Below are positions 16,363 to 24,044 of a stretch of DNA of 25,739 nucleotides, piece after piece. The position numbers and the translations under genes are program-made. The stretch covers positions 1-25,739 of the forward strand of contig JBLHVV010000040.1 in assembly GCA_047628755.1 (NCBI GenBank). Direction: 5' to 3'. Under the pieces are notes generated by a model. It saw only the letters and a program-made list of their open reading frames with translations. It made no database searches and had not been told where the DNA came from. The DNA comes from Bermanella sp047628755 (lineage in GTDB: Bacteria > Pseudomonadota > Gammaproteobacteria > Pseudomonadales > Oceanobacteraceae). Each line of letters opens with the position of its first letter. Positions within the stretch are counted from its first letter, which is position 1.

Positions 16363-17823
16363 TTAATGCGACAAAATTTCCCAATGGCTACCAGTTTCGT
16401 CGTCACTGGCTGTACATTTAAAGCTTTTATCAAAACAAGATAGAGAATCTGTCTGATGATGAGTCACGTACAGCAACGTGGTCGCTTTTTGTTGGGCAAG
16501 CAAATTAATAAATCCCAGAACCAATTGACGGTTAGGTTCGTCTAAACCTTGGCATGGCTCGTCTAATATGAGAAGAGCAGGTTGTTTGATCATAGCGCGG
16601 CATAAGAGCACAAGTCGTTGCTCACCATAACTAAGCTGGTGCAGTGAACTATTAGAATGATGATCTAAACCTACCTGTTTAAGCCATTCCATTGCAATTT
16701 TTTTTTGATCATCGTCTACCTTGTTATACAAGCCAATGCTGTCAAACAGTCCGCTAAGTACCGTGCTAATTACATTGGTGGTGGCTTTGTATTGCCATTG
16801 AAGAGCAGAACTTATAATCCCTATATGTTTCTTTATATCCCAGATACTTTCACCACTACCTCGTTTAATACCAAATACTATGAGATCGTTTGAATAGCAC
16901 TGGGGATGGTCGCCACTGATTAAGTTAAGCAATGTACTTTTCCCACAGCCATTAGGTCCTAAGACTGCCCAGTGTTCTCCTTGCTTGATTGTCCAATTGA
17001 GGTTTTCAAAAATTAATCGGTCACTGTACGCGACGCGTCCATTATCTAACGCTACTAAAGGCTGTTCTGGTTCTAAAGTAAGCTTGGCTGTAGAAGGATC
17101 TTTAGATGGAAGCGTTAAGCTGGCGCCATCAAACGTTAAATAAGCTTTGACAATTTCATTATCAAGCATTCGTTGTTTGGTACCTTGTGCTAGTAAGTGG
17201 CAATTTTGTAAAAATCCAAGATGGCCTATCCAATCAGGGACTTCATCTAGCCGATTTAGAATTAAAACCAAGGTCTGTCCCTGTTGATTAAGGGTCTCAA
17301 GTGTTTGTTGCAGAGCTTGCTGGCTATTGGCATCTAAACCGTCAAATGGCTCATCTAGTACGAGTAGATCATGTGGTTGCAATAATGCACGTATTAAAAT
17401 TACTTTACGACTTTCGCCAGTACTTAATTTTCTAAAACCTTTGGTTAATATATGCTGAATATTAAATACAGATACCCAAAGATCAATGACGCTTTGTTCA
17501 GAGTTAATTTCTAATAGCAGTTCATTTACCGGTGTACCCTCAAATACTTTATTGGTTATGTCGCTGTCATCTCGTGCGTTTTCACGATTTATTAAACGTT
17601 GCTGTTCGTCAAAACTTACAATGCCCACCGATAAATCATTCTGCCTAATCAGTTCACCGTGATAAGACGGAAGTGTGTTAGTAAACAAGCTGCAGAAGGC
17701 ACTTTTTCCACTGCCATTACTGCCAATAAAAGCCCAGCTTTCACCTTTATTAATATCTAGATTACTTACTGTTAAGTGACGGTGTGGGTAAAGCTCTGAG
17801 GTGAAATTATTAAAATTAATCAT
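16363..17823 (-). CDS. modF: ModF-like protein with two ABC ATPase domains
   Basis: A cytoplasmic protein of 486 residues with two ABC cassettes and no membrane helices, the architecture and length of E. coli ModF. Cassette 1 has Walker A GSNGSGKS, signature LSTGES and Walker B LLVLDEPFDGLD. Cassette 2 has GPNGCGKS, LSYGEQ and LLILDEPCQGLD. Between them are ModF-like elements such as GDHPQCYSNDLIVFG and SGESIWDIKKHIG. I chose ATG 17823 over the TTG at 17832 because GAG lies about 5 nt before it and the N terminus then matches ModF. E. coli modF is near the molybdate transporter, but no modA, modB, modC or modE gene is here, so a molybdenum role is unsupported by context. Confidence 0.9.
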   Translation of the reverse strand: MINFNNFTSELYPHRHLTVSNLDINKGESWAFIGSNGSGKSAFCSLFTNTLPSYHGELIRQNDLSVGIVSFDEQQRLINRENARDDSDITNKVFEGTPVNELLLEINSEQSVIDLWVSVFNIQHILTKGFRKLSTGESRKVILIRALLQPHDLLVLDEPFDGLDANSQQALQQTLETLNQQGQTLVLILNRLDEVPDWIGHLGFLQNCHLLAQGTKQRMLDNEIVKAYLTFDGASLTLPSKDPSTAKLTLEPEQPLVALDNGRVAYSDRLIFENLNWTIKQGEHWAVLGPNGCGKSTLLNLISGDHPQCYSNDLIVFGIKRGSGESIWDIKKHIGIISSALQWQYKATTNVISTVLSGLFDSIGLYNKVDDDQKKIAMEWLKQVGLDHHSNSSLHQLSYGEQRLVLLCRAMIKQPALLILDEPCQGLDEPNRQLVLGFINLLAQQKATTLLYVTHHQTDSLSCFDKSFKCTASDDETGSHWEILSH

Positions 17824-17995
17824 AGTACTCAATAAGTCGATTCTTCTAATTTGTATAGGTTGTGATCCATATCTTCAAACTGATAAATTTCTTGATGTAT
17901 GTCTGTATCAAAGTATCTTATTATTCAACGACTTTCATTCTTTAGCAATCGTCTAATATTATATTTGAATTATGCTACTAGCCAATTTTAAATCT

Positions 17996-18460
17996 TTATA
18001 ACCAACGACGAACAGACTGACAATATTTTATATATTCTTCACCAAAAGTAGCGCTAAGATATTTTTCTTCTGATTTTATTTGAAAGCGATTCATATATGG
18101 AATAAAAAACGCAGCAATAACAAACCCACTTATATGTCCATAGACGCAGGTTGTTCCTACAATAAAAAATAAAAACCCCATATACATAGGGTTGCGGCTG
18201 ACGCTGTATAAACCAGAAGTTACCAGTGTTTTAGTGTTCTCAAGTTTTCTAGGGTCTGTATTAGCGTTTACTTTTAAAAAGCTAAACGCAGCAAGAGTTA
18301 GAAAAGCTAAGCCCATAGCCCAAAATGCAAACCCCCATTCTATAGCACTGGTGATAGACAGAGAAAGCTGAGGCAATAGATTGGCACACAGAATAATTAC
18401 ACCACATAAAAAAATCGTAAATGGTAATGGAGGCAACAGTAATTCTAATTTTTTAAGCAT
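17996..18460 (-). CDS. Isoprenylcysteine methyltransferase-like membrane protein
   Basis: A 154-residue membrane protein with about four hydrophobic segments (residues 12-30, 38-62, 92-106 and 108-122). The C-terminal half carries the family signature: LVTSGLYSVSRNPMYMG (79-95), then the KSEEKYLSATFGEEYIKYC stretch and a final VRRWL. These are the S-adenosylmethionine-binding features of the ICMT/phospholipid methyltransferase (PEMT) superfamily. Bacteria do not prenylate proteins in the eukaryotic way, so the substrate, possibly a lipid or small molecule, is unknown. It begins with ATG at 18460, 33 bp after the GNAT gene on the same strand, so the two are probably co-transcribed. The 163 bp between it and modF contain no evident signal. 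Confidence 0.85.
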   Translation of the reverse strand: MLKKLELLLPPLPFTIFLCGVIILCANLLPQLSLSITSAIEWGFAFWAMGLAFLTLAAFSFLKVNANTDPRKLENTKTLVTSGLYSVSRNPMYMGFLFFIVGTTCVYGHISGFVIAAFFIPYMNRFQIKSEEKYLSATFGEEYIKYCQSVRRWL

Positions 18461-18493
18461 ATTTATTGTACTTGATTTTTTAGGTGAACGTAT

Positions 18494-18913
18494 CTAGTCA
18501 GATGTTGGTATATCGCCAGGGTTTAGAGTCCAGCAACGATCCATATGCTGCATACCAATTTTTGGATAGTAACCGCTGGCCGCTGGGCTGGCCAATAACA
18601 CAAGTTTACAAGTGTCTTCGGTCTTTTGTGCACACAACGCGATTAGCTTTTTACCAATACCAGAGTGTTGAAGTTTTTGATCTACTGCCAGGTCGGACAA
18701 ATAACAGCAATAATGAAAGTCAGTTACACAGCGAGCGATACCCACTAACTTGTCATCTATCCATGCGCTGTAAGTTAAATCGGCATTGTCTAGCATGCCT
18801 TGAATGCAATCGGCATTACCAACAGGTCTACGCAGATCTAAGGTGCTGGCCTCTAGCAACTTTAGAAACTGTGCAGCACTAATAAGTTGGTTGTATTTAT
18901 ATTTAACGTTCAT
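18494..18913 (-). CDS. GNAT-family N-acetyltransferase
   Basis: A 139-residue single-domain acetyltransferase. The core shows the SAWIDDKLVGIARCVTD strand pair, the YLSDLAVDQKLQHSGIG segment ending in the acetyl-CoA pyrophosphate loop Q-x-x-G-I-G, then KKLIALCAQK and the closing LLASPAASGYYPKIGM. This arrangement is that of small GNAT proteins that acetylate amines. The acceptor cannot be deduced. The GNAT domain of ArgA in this window is distinct in sequence. It starts with ATG at 18913 with no clear ribosome site and is followed at 33 bp by the ICMT-like gene. Confidence 0.88.
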   Translation of the reverse strand: MNVKYKYNQLISAAQFLKLLEASTLDLRRPVGNADCIQGMLDNADLTYSAWIDDKLVGIARCVTDFHYCCYLSDLAVDQKLQHSGIGKKLIALCAQKTEDTCKLVLLASPAASGYYPKIGMQHMDRCWTLNPGDIPTSD

Positions 18914-19026
18914 AATTAAAGAAGGTATCCGGTTTATGACGCAAGTCGATCATTAAACATTAATTTTAACACTAAAAAAGTGTTGGAATCTTAAGCAACA
19001 AAGCGCTGCTGCAATAATATAGACAT

Positions 19027-19051
19027 AAAAAATGACGCATGCAGCGCCATT
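19027..19051 (-). terminator. Intrinsic terminator after the yeeN-type gene
   Basis: On the minus strand AATGGCGC and GCGTCATT form an 8-bp stem (one G-U pair) around the loop TGCAT (arms 19051-19044 and 19038-19031). The stem runs directly into TTTTATG. It lies about 29 bp beyond the stop codon of the gene ending at 19080. Confidence 0.75.
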
Positions 19052-19079
19052 CTCTATGGTTTAAATATCAATAATACTA

Positions 19080-19796
19080 TTAAAATTCAGCGTTATGGAA
19101 GATATTCTGAACATCATCTAGATCGTTAAGTATGTCTAAGAACTTTTCAAACAGTGCCACATCATCATCTTCTATCTTCGTGGTGTTCTGTGGGATGAAT
19201 TGTATTTCATCCACTTCAAATTCAACTTCACCTAGAGCAACTATAATGGCTGTTTTGGCTTTAAAATAGTCTGTATGTGGTGCAAATACCGTCATTTTAC
19301 CGTTTTCACATTCAATGTCAGTAACATCAACATCAGCTTCCATTAACGCCTCTAAAATAGCCTCTTCGTCATCACCGGGGAATACAAGAATGGCGCTATG
19401 ATCAAACATGTGGCTAACCGAACCCGACGTACCGATTTTACATTTGGTCTTAGTGAAAGCTATGCGCACATCACCAAATGTGCGATTTGGGTTGTCAGTT
19501 AAGCAATCTATAATCACCATAGTGCTGCCAGGGCCATAACCTTCGTAACGAGCTGTATCAAAATCTTCACCGCCGCCGCCTTTAGCCTTGTCCAATGCTT
19601 TTTCAATTACATGGGATGGTACTTGGTCTTTTTTCGCACGATCGATAATGCTGCGCAAAGATAGGTTGCCATCAGGGTCAATACCGCCAGATTTAGCGAC
19701 AACGTAAATCTCTCGACCGTATTTACTGTATACCTTAGCTTTGGCATCAGACGTTTTGGCCATGGACTCTTTACGGTTTTGGTAGGCGCGACCCAT
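19080..19796 (-). CDS. yeeN: YebC/PmpR-family protein, YeeN type
   Basis: A 238-residue protein of the YebC/TACO1 family, reported as transcriptional regulators or translation-assisting factors. The start is ATG 19796, preceded by CGAGAG at 6 nt. Initiation further upstream at 19862 would add 22 residues unlike the family. The chosen N terminus MGRAYQNRKESMAKTSDAK and the total length equal E. coli YeeN. Family marks are KVYSKYGREIY, DPDGNLSLRSIIDRAKK, the glycine-rich DKAKGGGG, RYEGYGPG, NPNRTFGDVR and GSVSHMF. It lacks the second typical YebC feature set (GHSKWANI start), so it is the YeeN paralogue branch. A terminator follows it and about 220 bp separate it from the peroxiredoxin gene. 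ruvC, the usual neighbour of yebC, is absent. Confidence 0.92.
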   Translation of the reverse strand: MGRAYQNRKESMAKTSDAKAKVYSKYGREIYVVAKSGGIDPDGNLSLRSIIDRAKKDQVPSHVIEKALDKAKGGGGEDFDTARYEGYGPGSTMVIIDCLTDNPNRTFGDVRIAFTKTKCKIGTSGSVSHMFDHSAILVFPGDDEEAILEALMEADVDVTDIECENGKMTVFAPHTDYFKAKTAIIVALGEVEFEVDEIQFIPQNTTKIEDDDVALFEKFLDILNDLDDVQNIFHNAEF

Positions 19797-19948
19797 AATT
19801 ACTCTCGTTATACTTAAATTTTTGATTATTTTACGCGTGTTAGGCCAATATTTGAACCGCATATTGGGCTAAGTTTCTTAGTCTATAGAATGGGGAACAA
19901 ATTATTATTTTTTTGGCTTATAAAAGGAGTCAGAAGCGTACTAATTAA

Positions 19949-19976
19949 ACTGAGATAGCCAAAGGACTATCCCAGT
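19949..19976 (-). terminator. Terminator-like hairpin after the peroxiredoxin gene
   Basis: The arms 19949-19958 and 19967-19976 form a 10-bp stem with one G-U pair when read on the minus strand (ACTGGGATAG with CTATCTCAGT) and an 8-nt loop. It is followed by TTAATTAG, only a weak T-run. It lies about 40 bp after the stop codon at 20015. Confidence 0.6.
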
Positions 19977-20014
19977 AACTTTAGTCAATACAATGCCTGT
20001 AGCTACTTAGAAAT

Positions 20015-20671
20015 TTACTTTTTGGGTGCACTTGTGAATCGTAGATAAGGCAATTTAATATCTATTGCTCCAAACTTTTCTTTAGCTTGCTCATCATTCA
20101 GCCCTAATGCCACAATTACATCTTGACCAGGAACCCAGTTAGCGGGTGTTGCGATAGAGGCGCCGTCTGTAATTTGAATAGCATCTAATGCCCGTAAAAT
20201 CTCAGCGAAGTTGCGACCTACAGCCATAGGATATGACATGGTTAGACGGACTTTTTTATCTGGGCCGATAATAAACACCGTGCGCACGGTAGCGCTGTTA
20301 GCAGGAGTACGGTTGTCGGGCATGTAAGCACCAGCTGGCAGCATATCGTAAAGCTTAGATACAGTTAAAGATGTATCGTCAATAATTGGAAAGTCGGCAG
20401 GTGCACCCGAAAAGGCTTCGATATCACGTTTCCATTTCATATGTTCTTGGACGTTGTCCACCGATACGCCCATGACCTTGGTATTACGTTTTGCAAACTC
20501 AGGTACAAGCTGGGCAACGGCGCCAAATTCGGTGGTGCATACTGGGGTGAAATCTTTTGGGTGCGAGAATAGGATGGTATAACTATCACCAATCCAGTCA
20601 TGAAGTTTGATTTCGCCATCTGTAGATTCTGCGGTGAAGTCTGGGGCGATATCGCCGAGACGAATAGACAT
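20015..20671 (-). CDS. 1-Cys peroxiredoxin (Prx6/LsfA type)
   Basis: Thiol peroxidase of 218 residues that reduces hydrogen peroxide and organic peroxides. The active-site motif is HPKDFTPVCTTEFG, with peroxidatic C45 and T42, and the supporting arginine is R130 in ATVRTVF. C45 is the only cysteine in the protein, so there is no resolving cysteine and a 1-Cys mechanism is required. The long C-terminal extension (LRALDAIQ, ATPANWVPG, LPYLRFT) is that of the Prx6 group. The ATG at 20671 has AAAGGAAT as ribosome site. The reductant is not encoded nearby. The gene stands alone between the HIT and YeeN-type genes, with its own terminator-like hairpin. No OxyR site was recognised in the 159 bp upstream. 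Confidence 0.95.
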   Translation of the reverse strand: MSIRLGDIAPDFTAESTDGEIKLHDWIGDSYTILFSHPKDFTPVCTTEFGAVAQLVPEFAKRNTKVMGVSVDNVQEHMKWKRDIEAFSGAPADFPIIDDTSLTVSKLYDMLPAGAYMPDNRTPANSATVRTVFIIGPDKKVRLTMSYPMAVGRNFAEILRALDAIQITDGASIATPANWVPGQDVIVALGLNDEQAKEKFGAIDIKLPYLRFTSAPKK

Positions 20672-20830
20672 AGCTTTATTCCTTTATTGTTCGGTTAGTT
20701 TTCTATTTTAATTCTACTGATTAAATACAACAGGCAGTCATGAATTTTTTGTAACATCTATTTAGATTATCTTAATTAGGTTATGAAAGAAATAAATGAC
20801 CAGCTTTTTAACTGTGAATGTGGCTAAACC

Positions 20831-21190
20831 TTAACCTGGAGGCCACTGCAGTTTACGACTGCCAATCACATGATAATGCAGGTGAAACACACTCTGGCAA
20901 GCATCGGCACCATTGTTTACTACTAATCTGAATGCTTCACCAATTCCAGCATCAGCAGCCACTTGGTTGGCTACTAAGTTTAGGTGGCCTAGCAACATTT
21001 TATCTTCATCAGTGGCGTCACACAGTCTGGGTATAGGTTTTTTAGGTATGACTAATAAATGGACGGGGGCACATGGTGCTATGTCTTTGAAGGCCAAGCA
21101 TAAGTCATCTTCGTAAACGATTTGAGCAGGAATTTCTTTATTGATGATTTTACTAAAAATAGTCGGATCACTTGGCGCAGGCTTTTGCAT
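20831..21190 (-). CDS. HIT-family nucleotide hydrolase (HinT-like)
   Basis: A 119-residue histidine-triad protein of the HinT branch, which hydrolyses purine nucleoside phosphoramidates and acyl-adenylates. The triad is H103-x-H105-x-H107 in VFHLHYHVIG, with H105 the expected nucleophile. The N-terminal half shows TIFSKIINKEIPAQIVYEDD, AFKDIAPCAPVHLLVIPK with the additional conserved H44, and VVNNGADACQSVFHLH. Length and pattern are normal. It ends with the short tail SRKLQWPPG common in proteobacterial HinT. It starts with ATG at 21190 and is divergent from the FAD oxidase gene across 367 bp. It may share a transcript with the peroxiredoxin gene 159 bp downstream, although nothing proves it. 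Confidence 0.93.
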   Translation of the reverse strand: MQKPAPSDPTIFSKIINKEIPAQIVYEDDLCLAFKDIAPCAPVHLLVIPKKPIPRLCDATDEDKMLLGHLNLVANQVAADAGIGEAFRLVVNNGADACQSVFHLHYHVIGSRKLQWPPG

Positions 21191-21347
21191 GGTTCTACCT
21201 TTTTATGTGTTTAAGATAAATGTCATTCAGATTCAAAAATATCAAGTGCAGTATTATTCAGCTGCCGCTGTTTCAATTGAGTATGCCAGTGTCCATCAAT
21301 AGCCGCTAACAATTAAGTTCCTTTCCAGTAGTAACGGATAAGATTAC

Positions 21348-21377
21348 TTGATAAGTGAGCTGTGAAATGGGCATACT
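21348..21377 (+). promoter_or_regulatory. Possible sigma70 promoter for the FAD oxidase gene
   Basis: TTGATA (21348-21353) is followed after 18 nt by CATACT (21372-21377). Five of six and four of six bases match the consensus. It would start transcription near 21384 and give a 5' leader of roughly 170 nt, unusually long for this window. Confidence 0.35.
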
Positions 21378-21383
21378 GTCTCC

Positions 21384-21557
21384 ATGGATAAAGCCATATA
21401 TACGATTATATTGTGGGATCATTTTTGTTGCACTTCAGCCTCTTGGCAGGATATCAGCAGCGGTGACGACCCCTATTCTACCTTTCAGTTTTAAGCGTTA
21501 GGGGCGTTTCGGCCTCAATTTATAACTTTTTACTAAAGCTTATTGAAAGGAATGATG
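21384..21557 (+). other. Long leader with competing pairings before the FAD oxidase gene
   Basis: The gap of 367 bp between the HIT and oxidase genes contains no ORF that I support. Its 3' part has three exact complementarities. CCCCTA (21470-21475) can pair with TAGGGG (21499-21504). GGGGC (21501-21505) can pair instead with GCCTC (21512-21516, one G-U), followed by an AT-rich stretch with TTTTT. CCTTTCA (21481-21487), in the loop of the first helix, is complementary over 7 nt to TGAAAGG (21544-21550), which is the ribosome site. The layout would permit a switch between open and hidden ribosome site. It matches no riboswitch class I know, and it may be coincidence. Confidence 0.3.
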
Positions 21558-22859
21558 ATGTTTTTACGTTCACCGGTTGAATTGCGCGAGCATACCCATA
21601 GTTACTATGCTGCCACTCTGAATTCACAGCACCAATATCCCACTCTTGATCAGTCTATTGACACCGATATTTGTATTATTGGTGGTGGATTTACTGGCGT
21701 TAACACTGCACTAGAGTTGGTTGAGCGCGGCTTTAAGGTGGTTTTACTCGAGGCCAATCGAATTGGCTGGGGTGCCACAGGTCGTAACGGTGGCCAAATT
21801 ATAGGGGGCATTGGCCATAGTCATGAAAAATTTAAGCGCCAAATTGGTGCTGATGGAGTTCGGCTTATCCAGCATGCTGGGTGGGAGTGTTGTGAGATTA
21901 TTCGCGAGCGTGTGGCTAAATATAATATTGATTGTGATTTAACTTGGGGGTATGCCGATGTTGCTATTAAACCTAGACACCTAAGGGACTTCGAAGCCTA
22001 TAAGTGTGAGCAGGAAAAACTTGGTTATCCCTTTAAACTTGAAATGGTCGATGCTGATACGCTGCGCCAACAACATGTTAGTTCAGATAATTATTTGGGT
22101 GGATTAATAAATCGAGATGGCTATGGTCATGTTCATTCACTCAATCTTTGTCGAGGCGAAGCCAAAGCTGCTTCAGACTTAGGCGCGATTATTTTTGAGC
22201 AAACCCGAGTGGTTAAAGTTCATTCTGGGGATACAGTGAAGGTGGAGACCGAGCTGGGTCAAGTGACGGCTAAATTTGTGGTCCATTGCGGCAATGCCTA
22301 CATGGGTGATCTGCAGCCTAAAATTTCGAAAAAGATTTTACCCGCTACAAGTTGCGTCATTGCTACTGAGCCATTGGGTGCAGTAGCGCAACAAATTATG
22401 CCCAGTAATATTGCAGTTTGTGATCCTCGCACCGCGTTGGACTATTATCGGTTGACCGCTGATGGTCGTCTATTGTTCGGGGGGCTATCTAATTACTCAG
22501 GTCTTGAGCCAGACGACATTGTTGGCACAATGCAGCAGAAAATGCTTAAAGTGTTTCCTCAGCTAGTTGATCGAGCGGTAGACTTTGGTTGGTCTGGGCA
22601 AATGGGGATTGGTATTAATCGTATGCCACAATTGGGTCGTCTTGATGATAATATATACTATGTTCAAGCTTATTCTGGCCATGGTGTCGCACCCACTCAC
22701 CTTACCGCGCGAGTGACCGCTGAGCTCATTGCTAAACAGTCTGAACGTTTTGATGTGTTTGCCAAAATCAATCACTTTACTTGGCCCGGTGGTAAGGTGT
22801 TACGCCGCCCCGCAATGGCTATTGGAATGATGTGGTACAAGCTATTGGATGAGTTGTAA
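21558..22859 (+). CDS. FAD-dependent amine oxidoreductase, PuuB-like (DAO family)
   Basis: A soluble flavoprotein of 433 residues in the DAO family. The N-terminal region SYYAATLNSQHQYPTLD precedes the dinucleotide-binding strand DICIIGGGFTGVNTAL, then the acidic LLEAN end of strand 2 and GWGATGRNGGQI, the hallmark of the gamma-glutamylputrescine oxidase group. Later come HCGNAYMGDL, LPATSCVIATEPLG, and the closing flavin segment WSGQMGIGINRMPQLG with YSGHGVAPTHL. It probably oxidises a putrescine-type or other secondary amine, but no puuA, puuC or puuD gene is nearby, so the substrate is open. I chose ATG 21558: AAAGG lies 7 nt before it, while the in-frame TTG at 21543 and the ATGs at 21552 and 21555 are too close to or upstream of that site. 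Confidence 0.88.
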   Translation: MFLRSPVELREHTHSYYAATLNSQHQYPTLDQSIDTDICIIGGGFTGVNTALELVERGFKVVLLEANRIGWGATGRNGGQIIGGIGHSHEKFKRQIGADGVRLIQHAGWECCEIIRERVAKYNIDCDLTWGYADVAIKPRHLRDFEAYKCEQEKLGYPFKLEMVDADTLRQQHVSSDNYLGGLINRDGYGHVHSLNLCRGEAKAASDLGAIIFEQTRVVKVHSGDTVKVETELGQVTAKFVVHCGNAYMGDLQPKISKKILPATSCVIATEPLGAVAQQIMPSNIAVCDPRTALDYYRLTADGRLLFGGLSNYSGLEPDDIVGTMQQKMLKVFPQLVDRAVDFGWSGQMGIGINRMPQLGRLDDNIYYVQAYSGHGVAPTHLTARVTAELIAKQSERFDVFAKINHFTWPGGKVLRRPAMAIGMMWYKLLDEL

Positions 22860-22918
22860 CTATCCGTAAGATAGTAGTCCAAGACATGTGAACTATGATG
22901 GCTGAAGATTGTTATAGC

Positions 22919-22948
22919 GCCGAAGATAGTAAGTAGATTATCTTCGGC
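22919..22948. terminator. Bidirectional terminator between FAD oxidase and ilvE
   Basis: A perfect 10-bp stem GCCGAAGATA/TATCTTCGGC (22919-22928 and 22939-22948) with a 10-nt loop lies between two convergent genes. On the plus strand it is followed by AATTTGTATTTT. The minus-strand tail is weaker. Confidence 0.75.
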
Positions 22949-22975
22949 AATTTGTATTTTAAATAGCAGCCAGTA

Positions 22976-23971
22976 TCAAACCTTTTCTAACCAACCGTAT
23001 TTATCTTCCGCTTTGCCCCATTGAACATCGTTCAATGCTTGGCGTAATTTTGCGGTGATTTTACCAGGCTCTCCGGTTCCAACCTTAATATCTTGCCCGT
23101 TATGAATCAGTGTTCCAACAGGAGTTAACACCGCAGCTGTTCCAGAAAGTGCCGCTTCGGTGCCCGGTTTTTTTGCCCGCTCAAGAAGCTCGGCTACAGT
23201 AAAATCTCTTTCGGTTACCGTCATTCCGGCATCTCGAGCGATGGTTAGAATAGAGTTCCTAGTAACGCCATGTAAGAAGGTGCTGTCTAATGCCTTGGTA
23301 ATAATTTCGTTGCCATCAATGAGAATGAAATTAGCGGCGCCAGTCTCTTGAACATCGCCGTTAGGACAAAAAAGAATTTGATCCGCATTACATTCTTTCC
23401 GAGCTCGGGTAATAGGCCCCAATGCACTGGCGTAATTACCACCGCTTTTGATCATGCCCATATGAGGGGCGCAACGTACGCCATCCTCCTCTAATAAAAC
23501 TCTTAATGGTTTTACGCCACCTGTAAAATAATCACCAACAGGTGATAAAAGCACATACAAAAGAGACGTTTCAGAAGGCGCCGCAGCTTTGCCAATGGCT
23601 GGTTCAGTGCCAATATGGGTTGGGCGAATGTACATAGAGCCCGGCGGATTAGGTACGTCATTGGCATACAGTTTAACCGTTTCCTTGATCATTTGACCAA
23701 GCTGATCTTTATCAATCTCAGGCAGGCTTAATAATTCGCTGCTTTGTGACATGCGCTTGATATTGGCATCCATGCGAAAAATATTGACGCTGCCATCTTC
23801 GTGTTTAAACGCCTTCAGTCCTTCAAAACAGGTGCTTGAATAGTGCAACACATGTGCACCTGGGTGAAGTTCTAATTTCTCAGATGAAACAATACTTGAT
23901 TGCGTCCAACTATTATTCTCGTAAGTTGCCAATGCCATTTTAGGCATGAAAACTGTTCCAAATGCAGCCAT
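22976..23971 (-). CDS. ilvE: Branched-chain amino-acid aminotransferase IlvE
   Basis: PLP enzyme of fold type IV that makes leucine, isoleucine and valine from their 2-oxo acids with glutamate. The 331 residues belong to the longer BCAT class resembling the eukaryotic enzymes. K175 in IKSGGNYAS is the expected internal-aldimine lysine. PLP-binding features follow: VQETGAANF (E209), LDSTFLHGVTRNS and SGTAAVLTPVG. The N terminus shows FGTVFMPKM and the substrate-site LHYSSTCFEGLKAF. The ATG at 23971 is preceded by AGGAAAAGAAG. glnE ends 73 bp upstream on the same strand, so the two are probably co-transcribed, as I recall for Pseudomonas. The convergent FAD oxidase gene is separated from it by a terminator. 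Confidence 0.96.
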   Translation of the reverse strand: MAAFGTVFMPKMALATYENNSWTQSSIVSSEKLELHPGAHVLHYSSTCFEGLKAFKHEDGSVNIFRMDANIKRMSQSSELLSLPEIDKDQLGQMIKETVKLYANDVPNPPGSMYIRPTHIGTEPAIGKAAAPSETSLLYVLLSPVGDYFTGGVKPLRVLLEEDGVRCAPHMGMIKSGGNYASALGPITRARKECNADQILFCPNGDVQETGAANFILIDGNEIITKALDSTFLHGVTRNSILTIARDAGMTVTERDFTVAELLERAKKPGTEAALSGTAAVLTPVGTLIHNGQDIKVGTGEPGKITAKLRQALNDVQWGKAEDKYGWLEKV

Positions 23972-24044
23972 CTTCTTTTCCTAATTCTTAAATCTAAATT
24001 GTATGAGCAAAGTTCATACCTTTTGGCAGTTAAAGCTAAACAGC

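Noticed and set aside
18484..18882. 132-codon plus-strand open frame opposite the GNAT gene
   Set aside because: It lies entirely over a minus-strand gene with clear acetyltransferase motifs. Its own translation has no recognisable domain and no ribosome site.
18968..18984. AACACT/AGTGTT hairpin downstream of the yeeN-type gene
   Set aside because: A 6-bp AT-rich stem without a T-run on either strand; a better terminator for that gene is at 19027-19051.
19797..19862. Upstream extension of the YeeN-type protein by 22 residues
   Set aside because: The extension is unlike the family, and the internal ATG at 19796 has a good ribosome site and gives the exact family length.
21461..21475. ACGA tetraloop resembling a guanidine-II (mini-ykkC) hairpin
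   Set aside because: The flanking bases do not form a proper stem and there is no second ACGR hairpin at the expected distance.
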